DNA from: Alkalihalophilus pseudofirmus OF4
GTDB lineage: Bacteria > Bacillota > Bacilli > Bacillales > Bacillaceae_D
Assembly: GCF_000005825.2 (NCBI RefSeq)
Contig: NC_013791.2
Location: 2,356,001 to 2,420,000 of the forward strand
Direction: 5' to 3'
DNA length: 64,000 nt
Numbering within the stretch: position 1 is the first letter of the stretch; each line of letters begins with the position of its first letter. Both the position numbers and the translations under genes were made by a program. The notes under the pieces are model-generated. The model did not search any database. It was not told the DNA's origin and was given only the letters and a program-made list of their open reading frames with translations. Below, piece after piece: positions 51,822 through 60,747 of the stretch.

Positions 51822-51853
51822 AAAAAAAGCATCAGCGCTAGGCGCTGATGCTT
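51822..51853 (-). terminator. Intrinsic terminator after ftsZ
   Basis: A 12-bp perfect stem (51827-51838 with 51842-51853), 3-base loop and seven Us on the minus strand. It begins six bases past the ftsZ stop. Confidence 0.92.
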
Positions 51854-51859
51854 CCCTTG

Positions 51860-53005
51860 TTATCTTGAACGATTTCTACGATTACGTAAGAACGTAGGAA
51901 TATCTAATGTGTCAGAAGAATCTTGAGGCTGCGGTGCTTGCTGCTGGAACCTAGATTCTTTTTGAGGTTCTTCTTGCTGTGGTTTTGATTGTTGTTGTTG
52001 CTGCTGTTGTTTCATTTGATTTTGAGGTGTTTGACGCTGAGGTTTATTTTCAGTGTCATCAAATCCAGTAGCAATAACAGTAACAACGATTTCATCTTTT
52101 AAATTCTCATTAATAACGGAACCAAAGATCATGTTCACTTCAGCATCTGAAGCTGCAGAAACAATCTCAGCTGCTTCATGCACTTCATATAAACTTAAGT
52201 TAGATCCACCCGTAATATTCATTAAAACACCTTGTGCGCCATCAACAGATGTTTCAAGTAATGGACTCGAGATGGCTTTTTTAGCCGCTTCAGATGCTCT
52301 GTTCTCACCTGTAGCAATCCCAATACCCATTAATGCTGAACCTTTATCTGTCATAATTGTTTTCACATCGGCGAAGTCAAGGTTAATTAATCCAGGTACA
52401 GCAATCAAGTCAGAAATACCTTGTACACCTTGACGAAGCACGTTATCTGCTTCACGGAATGCTTCAAGCATCGGTGTGTTTTTATCAACAATTTCAAGAA
52501 GACGGTCATTTGGAATCACAATAAGTGTATCTACTTTTTCTTTTAAAGCTTGAATTCCTGTAGCTGCCTGCGTTTGACGTTTACGGCCTTCAAACGTAAA
52601 TGGACGTGTAACAACACCTACTGTTAAAGCTCCAATTTCTTTAGCAACCTCTGCAATAACAGGCGCTGCACCAGTCCCTGTTCCACCACCCATTCCAGCA
52701 GTGATAAATACCATGTCAGCACCTTGAAGTGCTTCTTCTAAATGCTCGCGGCTTTCTTCAGCAGCTTTTTTCCCGATTTCAGGATTTGCTCCTGCACCAA
52801 GACCGCGTGTTAACTTTCCGCCTAGCTGAAGTTTAGTTTCAGCTTTCGATAAGTGAAGGGCTTGAGCATCTGTATTAACTGCAATAAACTCTACTCCTTG
52901 CAGTCCATTTTCAATCATTCGGTTAACGGCATTACTACCGCCGCCACCTACACCAATAACTTTTATCTGTGCTAACTGATCCATATCCATTTCAAATTCT
53001 AACAT
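51860..53005 (-). CDS. ftsZ: Cell division GTPase FtsZ
   Basis: A 381-residue tubulin homologue forming the Z ring. Motifs: [12 protein letters not shown] near residue 18, tubulin signature [10 protein letters not shown] near 105, [11 protein letters not shown] near 205. A glutamine-rich linker (about 320-360) leads to the C-terminal peptide [13 protein letters not shown], which binds FtsA, SepF and others. Runs after ftsA by 38 bases. Confidence 0.98.
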   Translation of the reverse strand: MLEFEMDMDQLAQIKVIGVGGGGSNAVNRMIENGLQGVEFIAVNTDAQALHLSKAETKLQLGGKLTRGLGAGANPEIGKKAAEESREHLEEALQGADMVFITAGMGGGTGTGAAPVIAEVAKEIGALTVGVVTRPFTFEGRKRQTQAATGIQALKEKVDTLIVIPNDRLLEIVDKNTPMLEAFREADNVLRQGVQGISDLIAVPGLINLDFADVKTIMTDKGSALMGIGIATGENRASEAAKKAISSPLLETSVDGAQGVLMNITGGSNLSLYEVHEAAEIVSAASDAEVNMIFGSVINENLKDEIVVTVIATGFDDTENKPQRQTPQNQMKQQQQQQQSKPQQEEPQKESRFQQQAPQPQDSSDTLDIPTFLRNRRNRSR

Positions 53006-53043
53006 TTAAGGTCCCCCTAATCAGACTATTGCCTCGTTCGCTC

Positions 53044-54336
53044 TTATTCAAAGAACACTTTAAACCAATTCTTCATCTTAGATTTAGCTTTTGGTTTTTC
53101 TTCTGTTCTTGATTGTTCTTTTTCATTCTTCGTACTGCGTTTCTGATCTTGCGGTTGTTCTGTCGCTTCATAATCTGCTACAGAAGCAGCAATTTCTTTG
53201 CCTTGAATTTTAACATTTTTGTACGCAAATTGTATCAAACCAACACTTGTTGTGTACTGAGGTTCACGTACACCAATGTAATCAGGTATAGCTACCCTGA
53301 CGTTACCTTGCAATAATTCCTTAGCAAGTTCTAACACTCCAGGAATCATCACGGTCCCGCCCGTTAAGACATAGCCACTTGGAAAGTCTCGATAGCCCAG
53401 CCTCATGATCTCCTTATAGATCAGCTCAAACACTTCTTCCATACGAGGTTCAATAATATGAGCTAAATCATACTGGCTGAATTCATCTTTTTCTCCACTG
53501 CCGATAGCAGAAACGCTAAAGCGCTCCTCATCAGAAGCTTCATCAATAAAAGAGTGCCCGTATTTTACTTTAATTCGTTCTGCTTCTTCCGTCGACACCC
53601 GCAGGCCAATCGCTATGTCATTGGTAATATGATCCCCGCCGATTGGAAGAACAGATGTTGACTGAAGTGTACCCTGTTCAAAAACTGATACAGTAGCGGA
53701 ACCGCCGCCAATATCAATCAAACAAACTCCGAGATTCTTCTCATCTTTTGAGATAGCAACAGAACCAGATGCAAGCGGCTGCAGACAAATATCTGCAATT
53801 TGTAACCCTGCGCGTTCCACACATCTAAGTAAATTATGTAATATGGTCTTAGATCCAGTAATAATTGTACCTTCCATTTCTAACCTAACACCAATCATTC
53901 CACGCGGATCGTTAATTTCATCTAAACCATCTACTACAAACTGCTTCGGAATAACATCGATAATCTCTCGCTCTGGCGGAATAGATACAACTTGTGCAGC
54001 ATCGATCACTCGAGCGATATCTTCATCACCAATTTCACGGTCAGGGCTTGAAACAGCGACAACTCCGTGACACGGCTGTAATTGAACATGGTTGCCATTC
54101 ACTCCGACTATGACTTGTTTAATCGATAGCCCTACCATTCTCTCAGCTTGTTCAACTGCTCTTTTTATAGATCGAACAGTCTCATCAATATCTACAATTG
54201 CACCTTTTCTAATTCCTTCAGAATGAGTGTTTCCTACTCCAATAATATTAATTGTTCCGTTGGCCACTTCTCCTATGATTACTCGCACATTGGATGTACC
54301 GATGTCAAGACTTACATAGATTTCACTGTTGTTCAA
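53044..54336 (-). CDS. ftsA: Cell division protein FtsA
   Basis: A 430-residue actin-like ATPase linking FtsZ to the membrane. N-terminal SLDIGTSNVRVIIGE (phosphate 1), ICLIDIGGGSATVSVF near 205 (phosphate 2), VLTGGTVMIPGV near 335. The C-terminal amphipathic anchor (MKNWFKVFFE) follows a charged linker. A SigH-type promoter lies upstream. Confidence 0.97.
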   Translation of the reverse strand: MNNSEIYVSLDIGTSNVRVIIGEVANGTINIIGVGNTHSEGIRKGAIVDIDETVRSIKRAVEQAERMVGLSIKQVIVGVNGNHVQLQPCHGVVAVSSPDREIGDEDIARVIDAAQVVSIPPEREIIDVIPKQFVVDGLDEINDPRGMIGVRLEMEGTIITGSKTILHNLLRCVERAGLQIADICLQPLASGSVAISKDEKNLGVCLIDIGGGSATVSVFEQGTLQSTSVLPIGGDHITNDIAIGLRVSTEEAERIKVKYGHSFIDEASDEERFSVSAIGSGEKDEFSQYDLAHIIEPRMEEVFELIYKEIMRLGYRDFPSGYVLTGGTVMIPGVLELAKELLQGNVRVAIPDYIGVREPQYTTSVGLIQFAYKNVKIQGKEIAASVADYEATEQPQDQKRSTKNEKEQSRTEEKPKAKSKMKNWFKVFFE

Positions 54337-54421
54337 ACTGTGGCACCTCCTTTTAAACTAATCACGTTTTTCATTGTTTCATAAGTTTTTTTAGAAATTG
54401 GGCTTACCATACCGAAGCTCA

Positions 54422-54450
54422 AATGTTGAATATTAGAATTATTCAACATT
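54422..54450. repeat. Perfect inverted repeat overlapping the ftsA promoter
   Basis: Eleven-base arms (54422-54432 and 54440-54450), loop of seven. It has no U run, so it is not an ordinary terminator. The right arm covers the -10 of the SigH-type promoter and the left arm the expected start of transcription. This suggests an operator or a 5' RNA structure. Confidence 0.65.
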
Positions 54451-54467
54451 AAGCTTGGTTTTCCTTT
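54439..54467 (-). promoter_or_regulatory. SigH-type promoter of ftsA-ftsZ
   Basis: AAAGGAAAA (54459-54467) and GTTGAATAA (54439-54447), 11 bases apart, on the minus strand. This fits the SigH pattern RNAGGAWWW / RNNGAATWW throughout. In B. subtilis ftsAZ also has a SigH promoter, used at sporulation onset. Confidence 0.75.
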
Positions 54468-54510
54468 TAAAATCGCTCATTTTCTTTTTTTTTCATTAAT
54501 TTAATGGTTT

Positions 54511-54870
54511 TTAAGCTTGTCCTTCACTTCGTTTAGCCTGCCACTTAGATAGTAACATACGCCTGATTACTGCAATATTATTAAAAAGTCGCACACCAAA
54601 AGCAAAAATCGCTGCTAGGTATAAGTCTACACCAAGATGGACACCTAGAAAAGCCAAACCTGCAGCAAGTAAAATATTAAAGAAAAAACCGGTCACAAAT
54701 ACATTTGAGTCAAAGGTCTCCTGTAAGTGCGCTCGAATCCCGCCAAATAAAGTATCTAAAGCAGCCAAAACGGCGATGGATAGATAGTTTGAATACTCTG
54801 CAGGGACTCTAAATTCGGTCATTATACCTAATAAAACACCAAGAAGTAATCCTATTAACGGAAGCCACAT
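54511..54870 (-). CDS. sbp: Small basic protein Sbp (DUF1290)
   Basis: A 119-residue membrane protein with three helices (about 1-18, 27-45 and 60-95). Features are the GIMTEFRVPAEYSNYLSIAVLA segment and a basic C-terminus (RRMLLSKWQAKRS). The role is unknown; it is always near ftsA. Six bases after ylxX. Confidence 0.88.
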   Translation of the reverse strand: MWLPLIGLLLGVLLGIMTEFRVPAEYSNYLSIAVLAALDTLFGGIRAHLQETFDSNVFVTGFFFNILLAAGLAFLGVHLGVDLYLAAIFAFGVRLFNNIAVIRRMLLSKWQAKRSEGQA

Positions 54871-54876
54871 CGAATG

Positions 54877-55587
54877 TTACCCCTCCTTTACTTCTTCCAT
54901 ATATCTTACGCGAGGTGTTTGATCGTATCCAGGCAATGTTAAGTCCCCCACTTGCTCCACTGTTAACATGAAACCATCTATTTCAAAATATTCAACAGAC
55001 TCTGATACTATCATGCGGTTAGCAAGCCTCTCTGGATCATCCGTCAACACTTTCACTTTAAGAGGGGTAGGAGGAAGCCTGCGATAATTTAGGTGTGTAA
55101 TTCCATTTACGTCCCTAAAAGCAGAGGTTGTAATCAGCCTTTCATCTGCTACTGCAATATGAGTGGCACCATATACATTCAGCTCGTTCACTAGATATCG
55201 AAAACGTTCTGGTGATGGTGTTCTTCTCATTAAATGAGGGGCTCGTTCATCATAAAAGGGCTCTATCGTAAGGATAACACCTGATCCGCTTACCTCAGTT
55301 AATCCAGCTTCTACCCGCAGGTCACTTATCTGCTGATCCAAAACATCTGTTAAATGATTTTGGTCGGAATTTTGAGGCGAACTGTACTGAGCTATTAATT
55401 CTTGCGCTTTATTTATTTCGTTCGTTAAATACCTTTCTCTCTCACGTTCTTGCTCAATTTCCTGACGCAATTCTCTTATGTCACGCGTATCACGCACAAC
55501 AGGTTCTTGGGTTGTTTTAAATTGAATTGCGAGCATAAACCCGATAATAAAAACCACAATAGTAAAAATCCATTTACGTTCCAACAA
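54877..55587 (-). CDS. ylxX: DUF881 family protein YlxX
   Basis: A 236-residue protein with one N-terminal membrane anchor (about 8-22), a coiled coil (36-85) and the DUF881 domain (LTEVSGSGVILTIE onward). Role unknown. It is a tandem relative of ylxW, three bases upstream, and both lie between divIB and sbp as in B. subtilis. Confidence 0.85.
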   Translation of the reverse strand: MLERKWIFTIVVFIIGFMLAIQFKTTQEPVVRDTRDIRELRQEIEQERERERYLTNEINKAQELIAQYSSPQNSDQNHLTDVLDQQISDLRVEAGLTEVSGSGVILTIEPFYDERAPHLMRRTPSPERFRYLVNELNVYGATHIAVADERLITTSAFRDVNGITHLNYRRLPPTPLKVKVLTDDPERLANRMIVSESVEYFEIDGFMLTVEQVGDLTLPGYDQTPRVRYMEEVKEG

Positions 55588-55590
55588 TCA

Positions 55591-56313
55591 TCACCCACCC
55601 TCTGTTAAATATGGGTCGAGTTCAATTAACCCTTGCTGTTGGATTCTAATACTAATCCCGTCATTTAACAGCTGGTCCTTTACTCCTCCGACGAGAGAAA
55701 TGGCTTGTTCAAACTTCTCTCCATCCCCAATAGCTGTGACCACAAACGGCGCATAAGATGTATTACCATCAATAATAATAACCGGCCCTGCACATTGAAT
55801 GTAGGATTTATGAGAAATGCGATGTCCATTTATTGCAATAGCCTCTGCGCCTGCTACAAAGAGCTCATGAACTACTTTTTGAACATGGATCTCATGTACA
55901 ATGTAATCATTAGGGTTTGACCCTTCAGGAACATAGGATGCATCTTCCAAAGACACTTCTAATCCAGGTCCTTTAACAGGTACATTCCCTACCACCTTAC
56001 GAAGCCGATCTAGATCTTCAATCAAATTTGTCGTACGAAGTTCTTGTTCCGCACTTTCAGATGCTATGTCGTCTTCAAGCAGCCGAACTTCTGTCTGATA
56101 TTCCCTAAGTTCCTCTTGTAACTCTTGATTTCGCTCTTGTAAATTTGAAATCTGGTTACGAAGCTCATCCTCATGTCTCCACTGCCTCTCATAACCAGGT
56201 GTTAATTCAGCCTGTCTTTCATTCGTCAGTTCATAGCTTAGTGCCAGAATAAAGCCAGTTACGAGCAGAACGAAGGATAAGATTACATGTTTACCCTTCA
56301 CTTTCAACTTCAC
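55591..56313 (-). CDS. ylxW: DUF881 family protein YlxW
   Basis: A 240-residue paralogue of YlxX: one anchor (about 9-25), a coiled coil (40-95) and a DUF881 domain (VKGPGLEVSLEDASY...). The start is a GTG at 56313, inside the end of divIB, where AGGAGG lies nine bases upstream; the overlap is 23 bases. The 33 bases further upstream in frame have no start signal. Confidence 0.83.
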   Translation of the reverse strand: MKLKVKGKHVILSFVLLVTGFILALSYELTNERQAELTPGYERQWRHEDELRNQISNLQERNQELQEELREYQTEVRLLEDDIASESAEQELRTTNLIEDLDRLRKVVGNVPVKGPGLEVSLEDASYVPEGSNPNDYIVHEIHVQKVVHELFVAGAEAIAINGHRISHKSYIQCAGPVIIIDGNTSYAPFVVTAIGDGEKFEQAISLVGGVKDQLLNDGISIRIQQQGLIELDPYLTEGG

Positions 56314-57076
56314 TATCTTCTTCCTCCTCAAGGTCAAAATCCTCAAAATACGGACTCATCTTCATGTGTAATATCCCTTTTCTTGAAGGATCAAGTTCTC
56401 GCACGATTGAAGGATAAGGAAGCATTCTAGAAGAGAAGTCTTTAATTGTGGAATGTACTTCTAACCCATCATTCATATGTATGATCACTTCATCTGATTC
56501 CGTCTCAGTCTGCGAATAGAAAATCTCTGACATTCGTGCGATTAATTGTTCAGGTGTATTGATCAACTCTTGAGCAAATTCCGTCAAGGCTTCTCCCTGC
56601 TCCCACCCAATTAAAATAGGAGCATCTGCAGGAAATTGATGTCGTGGCAGTTCACTTAAAAATGTCCCGCTTTCTAGCAATGGGTAATACTTGCCATCCG
56701 AATATAAATAACCAATACGGGAATGCTCATGCACATTTAAGACAACTGTAGTTGGGAATTTCCGGCTGATTGTGACATCGGCAATTTCAGGACGAATCAA
56801 TAAATGGTTACGAATTACTTCTTCATCAAGATTCCACATGCTTGTCCCAGTTGTTAACTGAGAGCTCTCAATCACTTGTTCATCACTTATTAAAAAATTC
56901 CCTTCTACTTCTATCGTTCGTATATGACTTAAAGGAGATTGAAAATAGACCATTAATAACAACAACAAAAAGAAAAGCGATAAAAAGAACAGCAGCCTTC
57001 TGTTGGCTCTTTGCTTACGCTGTTCTTTTAGTGAAGGTATCCGCTCATTAATGGTAACCACTTTTTCATTACTCAT
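56291..57076 (-). CDS. divIB: Cell division protein DivIB (FtsQ)
   Basis: A 261-residue bitopic protein: a short cytoplasmic tail, one membrane helix (about 30-45), then POTRA (IRTIEVEGNFLISDEQVIE) and FtsQ-type domains outside. An acidic C-terminus ends the protein. With DivIC and FtsL it stabilises the divisome. The ATG at 57076 has GGGGGATGG upstream and fits the family length (about 263). Confidence 0.92.
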   Translation of the reverse strand: MSNEKVVTINERIPSLKEQRKQRANRRLLFFLSLFFLLLLLMVYFQSPLSHIRTIEVEGNFLISDEQVIESSQLTTGTSMWNLDEEVIRNHLLIRPEIADVTISRKFPTTVVLNVHEHSRIGYLYSDGKYYPLLESGTFLSELPRHQFPADAPILIGWEQGEALTEFAQELINTPEQLIARMSEIFYSQTETESDEVIIHMNDGLEVHSTIKDFSSRMLPYPSIVRELDPSRKGILHMKMSPYFEDFDLEEEEDSEVESEG

Positions 57077-57205
57077 TGTCCATCCCCCGATTATCGTCTC
57101 CGATACAATAGTATAATAGCCCAATCCTTTTTCATAGGTATATAAGAGGGGCTATCTTTACATTTGTTTAATTATACCATAGACAAACGAGAGATTCACT
57201 GATGT

Positions 57206-58123
57206 TTAAGGGGTTTTAAGCTTTCTTCCAATCATTTCTACTTCTGTCTCCATTTCAATTCCTTTTGACTCTTTAATCGTTTCTTTAGCATGCTTAATTA
57301 AGTTCAACACATCTTCAGCTTTTGCATTGTCAACATTTACGATGAAGTTTGCATGCATATCCGATATTTGAGCACCGCCGATTTGGTAGCCCTTTAAGCC
57401 AGCTTCTTCTATCAAAGCACCAGCATGGTTTGGCAGTGGATTACGGAACACACTGCCGCATGTTGGATGGCTCCACGGCTGTGTTTCGCGGCGATAATCT
57501 TTATTCTTTTGCATGTGTTTAACAATCTCTTCTTTCTCACCCTTTTTAAGCTTAAAGACTGCTTCTACACAAATCCCCTTTTCATGTTGAAGGCGTGATG
57601 TACGGTAAGAGAACTGCATATCGCTTCCCTTAATCCATTCAAGGCGGCCATCAGGGTACAGAACACGCGCCTTGATTAGTATATCTGCTACTTCCGCCCC
57701 ATGAGCACCAGCATTCATGAAAACAGCTCCGCCCACTGAACCTGGAATTCCCCCTGCAAACTCCAAACCAGATAGACCTTGGCGGCTGATAATCGTTACT
57801 AATTTAATTAACGGATAACCCCCGCCCACTGTAATTTCTTCATCATCAATCTCTAAATGATCTAAGCCTTTACCAAGCTTAATGACAACGCCTTCGATCC
57901 CTTCATCGGAAACAAGCAGATTAGAACCTCTGCCGATTGCACGCCAAGGGACTCCTGCTTCCTTCACTATTTCCATCGTATTGATTAAGCCTTCTATATT
58001 TGCCGGTTCAACTAAAACATCAGCTGGTCCGCCGATTTTCCATGTTGTGTGCTGGCTAAGCGGCTCACTCACTTTAATCGTTCCAACTTCTTTTTCTTTT
58101 AACTTTTGAATAACATGCTCCAT
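57206..58123 (-). CDS. murB: UDP-N-acetylenolpyruvoylglucosamine reductase
   Basis: A 305-residue type II MurB, reducing UDP-GlcNAc-enolpyruvate to UDP-MurNAc with NADPH and FAD. FAD features are [13 protein letters not shown] near residue 67 and [18 protein letters not shown] near 128. The active Ser is in CGSVFRNP near 230. The ATG at 58123 has AGAGGG eight bases upstream. Confidence 0.96.
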   Translation of the reverse strand: MEHVIQKLKEKEVGTIKVSEPLSQHTTWKIGGPADVLVEPANIEGLINTMEIVKEAGVPWRAIGRGSNLLVSDEGIEGVVIKLGKGLDHLEIDDEEITVGGGYPLIKLVTIISRQGLSGLEFAGGIPGSVGGAVFMNAGAHGAEVADILIKARVLYPDGRLEWIKGSDMQFSYRTSRLQHEKGICVEAVFKLKKGEKEEIVKHMQKNKDYRRETQPWSHPTCGSVFRNPLPNHAGALIEEAGLKGYQIGGAQISDMHANFIVNVDNAKAEDVLNLIKHAKETIKESKGIEMETEVEMIGRKLKTP

Positions 58124-58215
58124 TCTTACATCCCTCTTTCTACAATCCCGCATTCTTCTTGATGATTCTATTTTTTGTCGCCTCGTATATCTTCATATTC
58201 TATGTGTTTTGCTAC

Positions 58216-59307
58216 TCAGCGTGAAACGTCTTTTAAGACATTCATTAAATCATTCGCTGCCGTTGGCACACCAAGCTTTAACGCGGCACCATGCATCTTT
58301 TCCCACGTTTCTTGTTCATTAAACACCGAATCAATATCTTGTAGTAATTGTTCACCGTTCATTTCTTTTTCAAGACGAACAATGGCAGCCCCGCCTTCTT
58401 CAAGAGACCTTGCATTTTTCTCTTGATGGTTATTTGTCACATAAGGACTTGGGATAAGAATACTTGGCAGGCCAAGTGCTGTCAGTTCTGCAAGCGTCGT
58501 TGCTCCTGCTCTTGCCACCACCAAGTCTACTGCCCCCAAAACATCCGGCATGTTATGAATGAAAGGTTTTATGATTACATTTTCAGGGCTGCCTGCCTCT
58601 TCTACCCTCTTAGCAACAGCATCATAATGTACGGCACCTGTCACATAGATAAATTGATAGTTTCTAGTGGAAGCTTGCTTTAATACACTAATAAACGCAT
58701 CATTAATCGGTTTTGCACCGCGGCTGCCACCCACAATTAAGACCGTTTTTTTAGTTTTATCCAGCCCTAGTGATTTTGCTCCAGCAGCTGCATTTACACT
58801 TTTTACCTCTGTTGCACGCGGATTCCCAGTAAATACTACCTTTTCTTTAGGGAAGTATTCAGATGCTGCATTAAAGCAGATAGCTACTTTATTTACATAT
58901 CTGCTAAGAAATTTATTTGTTAAGCCAGGAACGCTATTCTGCTCATGAATAACCGTTGGAATTCCCATTTTTGCTGCAGCATAAACAACTGGTCCGCACA
59001 CGTATCCCCCTGTGCCGATCACTACATCTGGTTTAAATTCCTTCATCATTCTCTTGCTGTCTTTTGTACCCTTTAAAAAGCGTAGCACGGTCTTAACATT
59101 ATCCACTGATAGTTTCCGTCTAAATCCGGTGATATGTATCGTTTTAAATGGAATTCCCTCTCTTGGGACAAGTTCACTTTCTAGCCCTTTTTCCGTACCA
59201 ATATATAAAATCTCTGCTTGTGGATCTTGTTTCTTTATTTCCTTAATTAAGGATAAGGCAGGATAAATATGTCCGCCTGTACCTCCACCGCTCACTACTA
59301 CTCTCAT
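58216..59307 (-). CDS. murG: Undecaprenyl-PP-MurNAc-pentapeptide GlcNAc transferase
   Basis: A 363-residue GT28 glycosyltransferase making lipid [15 protein letters not shown] near residue 6, [13 protein letters not shown] near 123 and [14 protein letters not shown] near 187 are the G-loops; [21 protein letters not shown] near 262 contacts UDP-GlcNAc. It follows spoVE after a terminator, so a promoter in 59308-59420 is likely but I could not identify it. Confidence 0.96.
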   Translation of the reverse strand: MRVVVSGGGTGGHIYPALSLIKEIKKQDPQAEILYIGTEKGLESELVPREGIPFKTIHITGFRRKLSVDNVKTVLRFLKGTKDSKRMMKEFKPDVVIGTGGYVCGPVVYAAAKMGIPTVIHEQNSVPGLTNKFLSRYVNKVAICFNAASEYFPKEKVVFTGNPRATEVKSVNAAAGAKSLGLDKTKKTVLIVGGSRGAKPINDAFISVLKQASTRNYQFIYVTGAVHYDAVAKRVEEAGSPENVIIKPFIHNMPDVLGAVDLVVARAGATTLAELTALGLPSILIPSPYVTNNHQEKNARSLEEGGAAIVRLEKEMNGEQLLQDIDSVFNEQETWEKMHGAALKLGVPTAANDLMNVLKDVSR

Positions 59308-59422
59308 ATTGTACCTCCAACAATTGTTTCATATTGTTCATTTTATCACGAACAATGCTTGGTTTATACCGCAATTCTGTGTGATTTTTTGTAGGAATCG
59401 CCTACTACCGCTTGTTTCCCAC

Positions 59423-59456
59423 AAAAAAGTGACTCTCCTGAAAAAAGAAAAGTCAC
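59423..59456 (-). terminator. Intrinsic terminator after spoVE
   Basis: A 6-bp outer stem (59429-59434 with 59451-59456) enclosing a further partial pairing, followed on the minus strand by six Us. It lies 20 bases after the spoVE stop. Confidence 0.6.
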
Positions 59457-59476
59457 ATAAATGAGCCATATAGAAA

Positions 59477-60577
59477 TCACATCCTGGCATGCCTGCTTAT
59501 ATTCAATAGAACTCCTACAGCAACGAGCATAAGCGTTAAAGAAGAACCTCCGTAACTTAGAAAAGGCAGTGTAATTCCTGTTACCGGCATTAAGCCAGTT
59601 ACTACACCTATATTAATCATTACCTGAATCGCAATCATCCCGATAATTCCTACAGCCAAAAAGCTGCCAAATAAATCTGGTGCTCCTAAGGCTATCTTAA
59701 TCCCCCGCCATAACATGATTCCAAATAAAATGATAACAAACAATCCACCTATGAAACCTAACTCTTCTGCTAAGATAGCAAAAATAAAATCAGTTTGAGG
59801 TTCGGGCAAATAGAAATATTTTTGACGGCTCTCCCCTAACCCCATCCCCATTAACCCGCCAGGACCAATAGCATAGAGTGATTGAATGATTTGAAATCCA
59901 CTGCCGAGAGGATCGGACCAAGGATCTAGAAATGAGGTAATTCGCTTTATCCGGTAGGGTGCTGATGCAATCAATCCGACGAAACCAGCAACACCAACCA
60001 TAGCAAGCCCGACAAAATGACTTATTTTCGCCCCTGCTACGAATATCATCGCTACACAAGTCCCGACCATTACTGCTCCTGTACCAAGGTCAGGTTGAAG
60101 CATAATCATTCCAAAGGCAAGCATGACTAGCGAGAGAGACGGAATGAGTCCTTTTTTGAAAGAAACTATTCTTTTTTGATTCTCAGACAAATATTTTGCT
60201 AGAAACGCAATCATCGCCATTTTCATAAATTCAGAAGGCTGAATGGAAAATGCTCCGACACCAAGCCAGCTTCTGGCCCCGCCTCGAACGAGCCCAACAC
60301 CTGGGATCAAAACGATGACAAGCAGTATAAAACAAATAATCAATATTAATTTTGACCACGTTCTCCATGTCCAATAGTCCACATTCATAATAAAAATCAT
60401 GACAACCACACCGACACCGGCAAAAAACAGCTGACGCTTGGCAAAGAAAAAAGCATCATCAAATCTGTATGAGGCCCATGCTTCTGATGCACTATAAACC
60501 ATGATCAAACCAATCGTCAGTAAAGCAATCGTTGTTATAAATAATACATAATCTGGTGCATGTCTTTCTTTTTGCAA
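59477..60577 (-). CDS. spoVE: SEDS glycosyltransferase SpoVE (FtsW family)
   Basis: A 366-residue, ten-helix SEDS protein polymerising lipid II. The QRQ-like KRQLFFAG near residue 45 and GVRGGARSW near 100 are present, as is the catalytic Asp region LQPDLGTG near 170. LPEPQTDFIFA and ITLPFLSYGGSS follow. The sequence and length match SpoVE, needed for spore cortex, rather than FtsW. The start is probably TTG at 60577, six bases after GAGGTG; a GTG at 60586 has a poorer site. Confidence 0.9.
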   Translation of the reverse strand: MQKERHAPDYVLFITTIALLTIGLIMVYSASEAWASYRFDDAFFFAKRQLFFAGVGVVVMIFIMNVDYWTWRTWSKLILIICFILLVIVLIPGVGLVRGGARSWLGVGAFSIQPSEFMKMAMIAFLAKYLSENQKRIVSFKKGLIPSLSLVMLAFGMIMLQPDLGTGAVMVGTCVAMIFVAGAKISHFVGLAMVGVAGFVGLIASAPYRIKRITSFLDPWSDPLGSGFQIIQSLYAIGPGGLMGMGLGESRQKYFYLPEPQTDFIFAILAEELGFIGGLFVIILFGIMLWRGIKIALGAPDLFGSFLAVGIIGMIAIQVMINIGVVTGLMPVTGITLPFLSYGGSSLTLMLVAVGVLLNISRHARM

Positions 60578-60686
60578 TAGGGACACCTCATTTTAACCCA
60601 TTTTGTCTTGCTGCTAAGCTGTCGCAGCCACCTTCTCTCTATACACCATATGTACAAACCTAGAAAAACATGTCCTAAAAAACATG

Positions 60687-60720
60687 CAAAAAAGCTGCTA
60701 CCTTTTTAGATAACAGCTTT
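60687..60720 (-). terminator. Intrinsic terminator after murD
   Basis: A 10-bp stem (60691-60700 with 60711-60720, one wobble), 10-base A/T loop, followed by a U run on the minus strand. It lies 28 bases after the murD stop and before spoVE. Confidence 0.7.
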
Positions 60721-60747
60721 CTAACCAATAAGAACTAATGATGCTAT

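Noticed and set aside
54337-54510. The ftsA upstream inverted repeat taken as a sbp terminator
   Set aside because: No U run follows in the minus direction and the repeat overlaps a promoter, so a terminator is unlikely.
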